The position numbers and the translations under genes were made by a program. This document shows positions 59,572 through 64,000 of a stretch of DNA of 64,000 bases, piece after piece (the first letter of the stretch is position 1; each line of letters starts with the position of its first letter). The notes below the pieces were generated by a model, which saw only the letters and a list, made by a program, of their open reading frames with translations, did not search any database and had not been told where the DNA came from. The stretch is from Prostheceraeus crozeri. Taxonomy: Eukaryota; Platyhelminthes; Polycladida; Euryleptidae. The stretch is from contig CAJQUW010004458.1 in NCBI GenBank assembly GCA_907163375.1, positions 62,001-126,000 on the forward strand. Direction: 5' to 3'.

Positions 59572-60717
59572 TTATTGTACAATTTCTGCCATGACAAAAC
59601 AACGGTGCATGTAACTCATCACATGATTGCACATTTGGTAGACTTTCTCTGCAATTATTGTCTCTTGATCTTCGATGATCGAAGAGGATATATCATTAAG
59701 AACACGTAATCGATGTTCTGCCAGAGAAATGCCGTTTGGAGCGTTACGCAGCCGCTCTTTCGTAGAGTCCTCTCGTAGGACTGTCCGCAGTTTCAGTTTC
59801 ATCACACCAAAGGCGCTCTCAATGGGATTCAAGAAGGGACTGTATGGAGGTAAATACTTAATCGGAATGGTATCATCTTCAGCACCGCTCGGAAAGGCTC
59901 CTCGATGTACAGGAGCATTATCCATGACAACTGTACCGTTAGCGATGTTTGACTCCCGCAAAATCGTGCACAGATTATCTATAAAATGCTCGAATCTCTG
60001 GCCTGTAAAACAAAACGGTTTAGCTGAAAAATGCAGATATAATATGGATAAAATCGTCAACTTACTGGTCATGCAACCTCTTTGAAGTTCGTAGTATACA
60101 ACTCCTGCTCGAGCTGAAATTGCCATAACCAAATTGAGATTAGGTCCACGATATCCATTGACTTGTCGAACAGCTGGTCTACCTTTTAGGGCTCTTCCTC
60201 GAGTACGCTTTGTATAAATATTGAAGCATGTTTCATCAACGTATATTCATGTTCGGTTAACTCCTGTTTCTAAATACCATTCAGAGTACGCAGAACGATT
60301 TTGTCTCGTTGTTAAGGAGTTTCGATTGACTGGGCAATCCTCCAACTTTTTCATAGTGATAAGTTGACTTTCTAAGGCCCGTGATATGCTCGGAACCGAC
60401 AAGGGGAGTTGTAATTGTTCCCTTATCTGTTCTAAGGTAAAGTCGGGGTGCCGTTCCACTAGGTCAATCAGTTTCAAGCATTCATCACGCCTTCCTCCCC
60501 TTCTATCGCTAATACTACCCTCTCGCAAGTATTTTGAAACTATAGACCGTAATGTGGAAATATTGATGTTAAGAAGTTTAAACACTTTAACTATGTCTTT
60601 TCCCTCTTCCCATGCTATGACAAGGCGTTCTTTCAGCTCGGTACTGACTTTGGCATAAGGGCTACGTGGAATGGACATTTGAGAGCTGACTGAACTGCTA
60701 CTGCCGCTGCTAGTCAT
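59572..60717 (-). pseudogene. IS630-like transposase with one intron and one stop
   Basis: The start MTSSGSSSSVSSQMSIP is chosen because the homologous HTH region begins soon after. HTH motifs are KERLVIAWEEGKDIVKVFKL and LEQIREQLQLPLSVPSISRA, with a basic DRRGGRR linker. The DDE core is IYVDETCFNIYTKR, VVMDNAPVHRGAF and YLPPYSPFLNPIESAFG, with 33 residues between the last two acids. A 63-bp insert in frame (60003-60065) has GTAAGT and TTTTGTTTTACAG borders and no counterpart in the family, so it is probably an intron. Removing it joins GCMTS to QRFEHFI. One in-frame TGA at 60249-60247 lies directly before the first catalytic motif. Otherwise 360 residues are open. Confidence 0.85.
60003..60065 (-). 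other. Putative 63-bp spliceosomal intron
   Basis: Minus-strand donor GTAAGT is at 60065-60060 and acceptor TTTTGTTTTACAG ends at 60003. The length is a multiple of three and it has no stops, so retained and spliced forms would both stay in frame. Confidence 0.62.
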
Positions 60718-60966
60718 GATTCTAGTGCTTCCTAAAGTGCAGTGATTGCGAACGAATCTGATTGATATATAATGAAGTAGATTGCGTTGCTTATGAACAC
60801 CACTCGTATCGACGAAGACGCATGCGTTGTAATGAATTGGCTTGAACGAAAATCGCCAAACGTGACCTAGACTGAAATAAGCACGAATCTTATTGTCTAA
60901 ATGAATTTGCTTGAAATAAAACGAACATGCTTTTAATAACATTGAATGTGGATGGAAAAACCTGTA

Positions 60967-61324
60967 GTAACAAACATCGAAATATGTGATCTTCTTTTCT
61001 AGTTTACATTCGTTTTTCAATGCATTAAAAGTAGTTTTTGGTGTGTTTTTGGTGCCTTATTACGTGTATATTGGATTAGGCGATTGAATAAAATGATTCA
61101 ACAGCATCATTATAGATATTTTCAGAGTAGCGGTATTAAATTTATAAGACATTATAGTCGATAAATTCCAGCATATCAATGATAAAAACCCATAAATGTG
61201 GTGTACTACATATATATTGTAAAATCGCTACATACTGATAATTACAATTCTCTATCTGAGAAAACACATACATTTGAAATCAATTGTACATGAACACGTT
61301 TCATGGTTTTTGTGGTAGAAAGAT
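60967..61324. other. Short AT-rich spacer
   Basis: This lies between the IS630-like element and the 3' end of the hAT-type relic. No hAT terminus was found here. Confidence 0.5.
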
Positions 61325-62837
61325 CTACACCGATTCTTGTGTATGTGGTCGATTATAAAAGCACTGCGATATTATCATTTTTCTAACATTATCAATAGAA
61401 AGACTCTGCCGCTTGTCACTTAAAATGTTCTTGTGCACGAAAAATGATCTCTCGACGTCAACACTAACAATACTAGAAAATTTGAACAGCGCAAAATCGC
61501 TTGGCTGGAAATTTTCTGGAAATTCATCCACACAAGCAGGTAGTATTCCACCGATACAATTAGAAATTTTTGAATCACTTCAAAGTCCGGTTTTTTCGAG
61601 AGAATTGAATCCAACTTTAGTCTGACTGCATCGCCTATCTCACCTGGAATATCCGAAATATTGCTTTTCACGCTGTGTACTATGGATATAGACTTACTCA
61701 ATGGTAGACCTTTATTTTCGAGACTTTTAATGACTTGTGGAAGGAATCCAAAATGCGCTTCAATGAATATCAAGCTCGCTCTCACCTCTGAATCTTGAAC
61801 TAGTTCCTTTGCGGTTTCTAGTGATTTCGAGTCTGCGGTCAATTTTTCCAGCACTTTCGATCCATCATTCAAATGATTAGAGAAGTATAATGCTGCCTCG
61901 AGCCAAGTTCCCCAGCGGGTCAATACAGGCTTCGGTGGTGGAGGAACAGATGGGAGAATTTCTTTCCACAAGGAAGTACGAGCTGGAGCCTTCACAAAAA
62001 CATTTTTGAACGCGGAAATTAGCTTGTTCACTTTGGGGAATAGGTTACGTACCTTTTCACACAAGCGATGAATACCATGGGCGAGGCATGTAGCGTGCAG
62101 ACACATGGGAAAGAAAATTTTCAATTCGCGCCCATACTTTATCATGTATGGTGAAGCGTCAGAGACCAGAAGTTTTGAACGATTGCAATGGAAATCAGGA
62201 AAAAGATATCGCAATGTGTCATTCATCACTCGGGAAATTGCAGAAGAATCAGTCTTCTCTACTACCGTACAATTCACGAGATAAGGCATATGATAATTTT
62301 CAATTTCAAGTTTTCATATCAGAACGTCTACCACATGCCTCCCCGTAACGTCCGTCGTTTCGTCGATAACCAACCAAATAGGTGCATCTCCAATATCTGA
62401 ACGAATGGCTCTGATAACGTCATCATAACAAACACGCAAGTATTCTTTTCGAAGAGTATTCGTCAGATATTGCAATTCCCATGTTACTCTCAAGGCAGGC
62501 ACGAAGCCTTGGTACCTGTAGCTTAGACCAGGGGATGTTCGCTGACAGAAACGCCGAACAAAGTTCTCGGCCAATAAGATCAGATTTCGACTTTTTCAGT
62601 GGGATAGAATCCTCCAATTGTATTTGAATCGCTTTCCTCTTCCTTCTTTTTCAAAGTAGCGTTCTTGATATGCTTTTCTGTCCTAACATGTTGTTGAAGT
62701 TGAGACTTCATTGTGACAGATAACGTTTTTTCACAAGCTTTACAATACCAGCTGTTGTCGGAGATCTATTTCAGGGGATACTCAGTATCGTCGTCTAATT
62801 CTTTCAACCATTTCAAACGAGTATTCGAAGTCGCCAT
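61325..62837 (-). pseudogene. hAT-type transposase with CGGBP1-like finger, broken
   Basis: The minus-strand start is MATSNTRLKWLKELDDD. A C2H2 finger follows (WYCKACEKTL..QQHVRTEKH), as in CGGBP1-like hAT proteins. Next are ELCSAFLSANIPWSKLQ, LRKEYLRVCYDDVIRAIRS and IWLVIDETTDVTGRHV (catalytic Asp), LLVSDASPYMIKYG, CLHATCLAHGIHRLCEKV, VLTRWGTWLEAALYFSNH and, at the end, SVDVERSFFVHKNILSDKR, the hAT dimerisation region. All expected blocks occur in order over 1.5 kb. Breaks: a stop after the first 25 codons, frame changes near 62600 and 62480, a stop at about 62314, and a frame change near 61530. No termini were identified. It could be an old hAT element or a decayed host-domesticated copy. 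Confidence 0.85.
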
Positions 62838-64000
62838 GACGAGAGATGTTCCTATTCTTGAAGTCACGCGTCACGACGGAATGCATGTATCACTCAAGTT
62901 CATTACTTCTCTTTGGCTTGGAGAAATCGATAACTAGTAGCTTCGTCGTTTATTTGTCGCCTTGTAAAGTACTCATGTCGGTTACAACGAATGACAGTAG
63001 AAGTGATCGTGACGCCATAGACATAAATAGTCTTGGTCTCTAAACCTATTGTATTGTGTCATTTCAACTCGCAGCCAAACCCACTGTACTGAGCATAGAG
63101 TGGTACTTAGTAACTGACGAACGGCGGAATATGAAAGGTGATTCAGCCACGGTAGAAGTGAAAAGAAACTCCCAGCGCCTGTACCTTGCGGAATTTTCGA
63201 AACTTTACTGGATAGACGTTGTAAATACATAAACAAGAAAGCAAGACTAATGAAATATGTACAATTTATGCTTTAATATCAAAATATGTTTTTTTCAAGA
63301 AAAATGACGTTATATGTAATAACATAAAATTTTATGTAATTACATAAGATTCCGGGCCTTAGTGATTGCGCTATGTTTCTCATTGCGGCACCCTAAATAC
63401 ATGATAGAGAATAGTAATTCTGATTTAAAATTTCTATGAGAAGTCTGATTGCGGCACAGTGAAGTTGCAAGCAACTGCGTCCAGTGCTGGTGGCTGCTTG
63501 TCGCATGAGTCTTGGATATTAATTACAAAGCATCTTTCTGCATCTGAGTTGCAGCTTGCCTCTATCCAGCGCTTTTCATATCCAATAACTGCGACAGTGG
63601 TTGACAAACAACATCTTACTGTTTTACGAAAACGTTGCCCATAAAATAATCACATTTTGATACTTTCAACTTTGTAATTCCATTTTGTGAGAATCTTGCC
63701 AATAAAACGATAGTTGAGTCTCATAATTATCATGAGAATTAGGATGGAAACTGTAGTCAACAAGTTTGCACCACGACTTTCTGTCAAACTCAAGCTTCTA
63801 CCGCAAGACTGAGGAGAAACTTCAAAACAATCTGCTACAGATTCAAATTAATAAAACCCTTCTCTACCATAGTCTTGGCAAATTCAGTCAAATTTATATT
63901 TTCCAAGACACTAAAACTTTGTTTCTTAGTCCCAAACCAATTTGACGAGTTTCTCGTTCCTTTGATCTCTGCAGCTGTGTTAGTTACCAAATTATTGAAT
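62838..64000. other. Upstream flank of hAT relic, AT-rich
   Basis: It contains a near-perfect AT palindrome at about 63312-63347 (arms of 18 bp around AAAATTTT). Two direct words, CATTGCGGCACC (63383) and GATTGCGGCACA (63449), lie 66 bp apart and may be element ends. Open frames at 63236-62982 and 63459-63644 are unrecognised. Confidence 0.45.

Larger units (their letters stand above)
59313..60964 (-). mobile_element. IS630-like Tc1/mariner element with clear ends
   Basis: Inverted termini are CAAGTTTTTCCATTCAGATT (left) and, inverted, CAGGTTTTTCCATCCACATT (right), 17 of 20 matching. TA lies immediately outside each end (59311-59312 and 60965-60966). The element is 1652 bp and holds one transposase gene on the minus strand. 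Between the termini and the gene are repeated words related to CAAGCAATTTCGTT, at least six on the left (59344-59527) and two to three inverted on the right (60832-60852, 60901-60923). Confidence 0.88.

Noticed and set aside
58113-63395. A large hAT element with ends CAGGGTGCGGCA (58113) and the inverse near 63390, containing the IS630-like element
   Set aside because: The end match is only about 10 bp, the 8-bp flanks do not match, and the distance is long.
1-64000. CRISPR arrays, operons or bacterial features
   Set aside because: No regularly spaced identical repeats and no prokaryotic gene organisation. The mobile elements are of animal type.

Overview
The window reads as nuclear DNA of an animal, most likely a marine invertebrate. 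It is AT-rich and low in coding density. It carries decayed animal-type transposons, two transposase genes that look eukaryotic in organisation, tRNA-derived short repeats, and scattered TAGGCCTA-like and ACATGTA-like words of the kind often seen in mollusc, echinoderm and related genomes. The phylum cannot be fixed from the sequence. There are no bacterial operons, no rRNA and no confident functional tRNA.

I can identify no intact host gene. The window looks like intergenic or long-intron DNA that has collected transposons. The only possible host coding pieces are a 132-bp open exon-like segment at 14826-14957 and a zinc-knuckle open frame near 6.6 kb. Both are uncertain.

Left part (1-25 kb): single-copy-looking AT-rich DNA interrupted by several repeats. 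These are two copies of an approximately 850-bp terminal-inverted-repeat element (8776-9625 and 10191-11213, the second damaged by a LINE 3' end), a palindromic tRNA-like element (12819-13233), one arm of a 20 kb/27 kb inverted repeat, and a Penelope-like GIY-YIG relic (20760-21290).

Middle part (25-41 kb): a well-bounded Tc1-type element (25226-26883), a second tRNA-like element bounded by inverted repeats (30937-31154), an internally deleted CR1/Jockey-type LINE (34250-35035), a well-bounded piggyBac element with repeated 18-bp palindromes (35253-38210), and an RTE-type LINE (38560-40300).

Right part (41-64 kb): about 7 kb with little structure. It is followed by a DD41D-like mariner relic (47538-48634), a third copy of the 850-bp element abutting a second Tc1-type element whose transposase has one stop (49677-51920), a BED-finger fragment flanked by GACTCC repeats (55503-56225), an IS630-like element with an apparent 63-bp intron (59313-60964), and a hAT-type transposase relic (61325-62837).

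The elements do not form a pathway. What links them is insertion history: a LINE inside one MITE-like copy, a Tc1 element at the end of another, and tRNA-like units arranged as palindromes. The most unusual structures are the tRNA-like unit enclosed in inverted repeats, the intron-bearing IS630-like transposase with its subterminal repeat array, and the piggyBac palindromes.
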